Assembly (NCBI GenBank): GCA_030632545.1
Contig: DAOVUO010000180.1
Span: forward strand, 1-6,090
Length of the DNA stretch: 6,090 nt
Direction of reading: 5' to 3'
Source: Bacteroidales bacterium
Lineage (GTDB): Bacteria > Bacteroidota > Bacteroidia > Bacteroidales > DYOH01
The notes below the pieces were generated by a model. The model saw only the letters and a list, made by a program, of their open reading frames with translations, did not search any database and had not been told where the DNA came from. This document shows positions 6,065 to 6,090 of this stretch, piece by piece (position 1 is the first letter of the stretch; each line of letters starts with the position of its first letter). The translations under genes were made by a program, and so were the position numbers.

Positions 6065-6090
6065 TTCCTCTTACGAATTTCGCGAATCAT
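6061..6090 (-). CDS. Possible 3' end of a minus-strand gene (last nine codons only)
   Basis: Read on the minus strand from the window edge, the sequence gives MIREIRKRK and then a TAA stop at 6063-6061, directly followed by the inverted repeat at 6032-6064. A basic C-terminus next to a hairpin is what the end of a converging gene would look like. Thirty bases is far too little to prove it, and no product can be named. Confidence 0.2.
   Translation of the reverse strand: MIREIRKRK

Noticed and set aside
5729..6090. CRISPR array, tRNA, integron attC site or retron RNA in the spacer
   Set aside because: No regularly spaced direct repeats, no cloverleaf, no integrase or reverse transcriptase nearby, and the inverted repeats differ from one another in sequence.

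Overview
The window is AT-rich (roughly 30% G+C by eye) and looks like chromosomal DNA from a member of the Bacteroidota, probably a Cytophaga/Marinilabilia/Bacteroidales-type organism. Four things suggest this: promoter-like pairs of the Bacteroidota form TTG-N19/20-TAnnTTTG ahead of two genes, starts without Shine-Dalgarno sequences, PAS-rich soluble hybrid kinases, and a secreted M43 (cytophagalysin-type) metalloprotease whose signal peptide ends in SQA|Q. No tRNA, rRNA, CRISPR array, transposase or phage gene was seen.

Bases 2-3252 hold a two-component signalling block on the + strand. First comes the C-terminal part of a hybrid histidine kinase, cut by the window edge: a full HATPase domain followed by a receiver domain. 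An in-frame TAA at 551-553 interrupts the receiver and is followed directly by ATG. Without that stop, the residue spacing of the receiver is normal, so this looks like a single-base nonsense change (or a sequencing error), not an indel. Eleven bases further on starts an intact 787-residue kinase (receiver, three PAS domains, HisKA, HATPase). Its receiver keeps the phospho-acceptor Asp but has lost the acidic pair, the Thr and the Lys. Its first PAS domain carries five clustered cysteines. A hairpin follows the block.

Bases 3383-5728 hold two further + strand genes, each with its own apparent promoter. The first is an unrecognised 302-residue membrane protein with an N-terminal four-cysteine zinc ribbon. 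The second is a 448-residue secreted M43 zinc metalloprotease with a PPC-like C-terminal domain. In both cases a TTG that could extend the reading frame upstream lies in or beside the promoter elements, so the downstream ATG was chosen as the start.

Bases 5729-6060 appear non-coding but hold several inverted repeats, the clearest being a perfect 11-bp stem with a 7-nt loop. The last 30 bases could be the 3' end of a minus-strand gene, but that is too short to be sure.

Nothing ties the kinase block to the two downstream genes beyond shared strand. I do not see a convincing new multi-gene system here. The most notable points are the split receiver, the degenerate receiver, the cysteine-rich PAS domain, the uncharacterised zinc-ribbon membrane protein and the hairpin-rich spacer.
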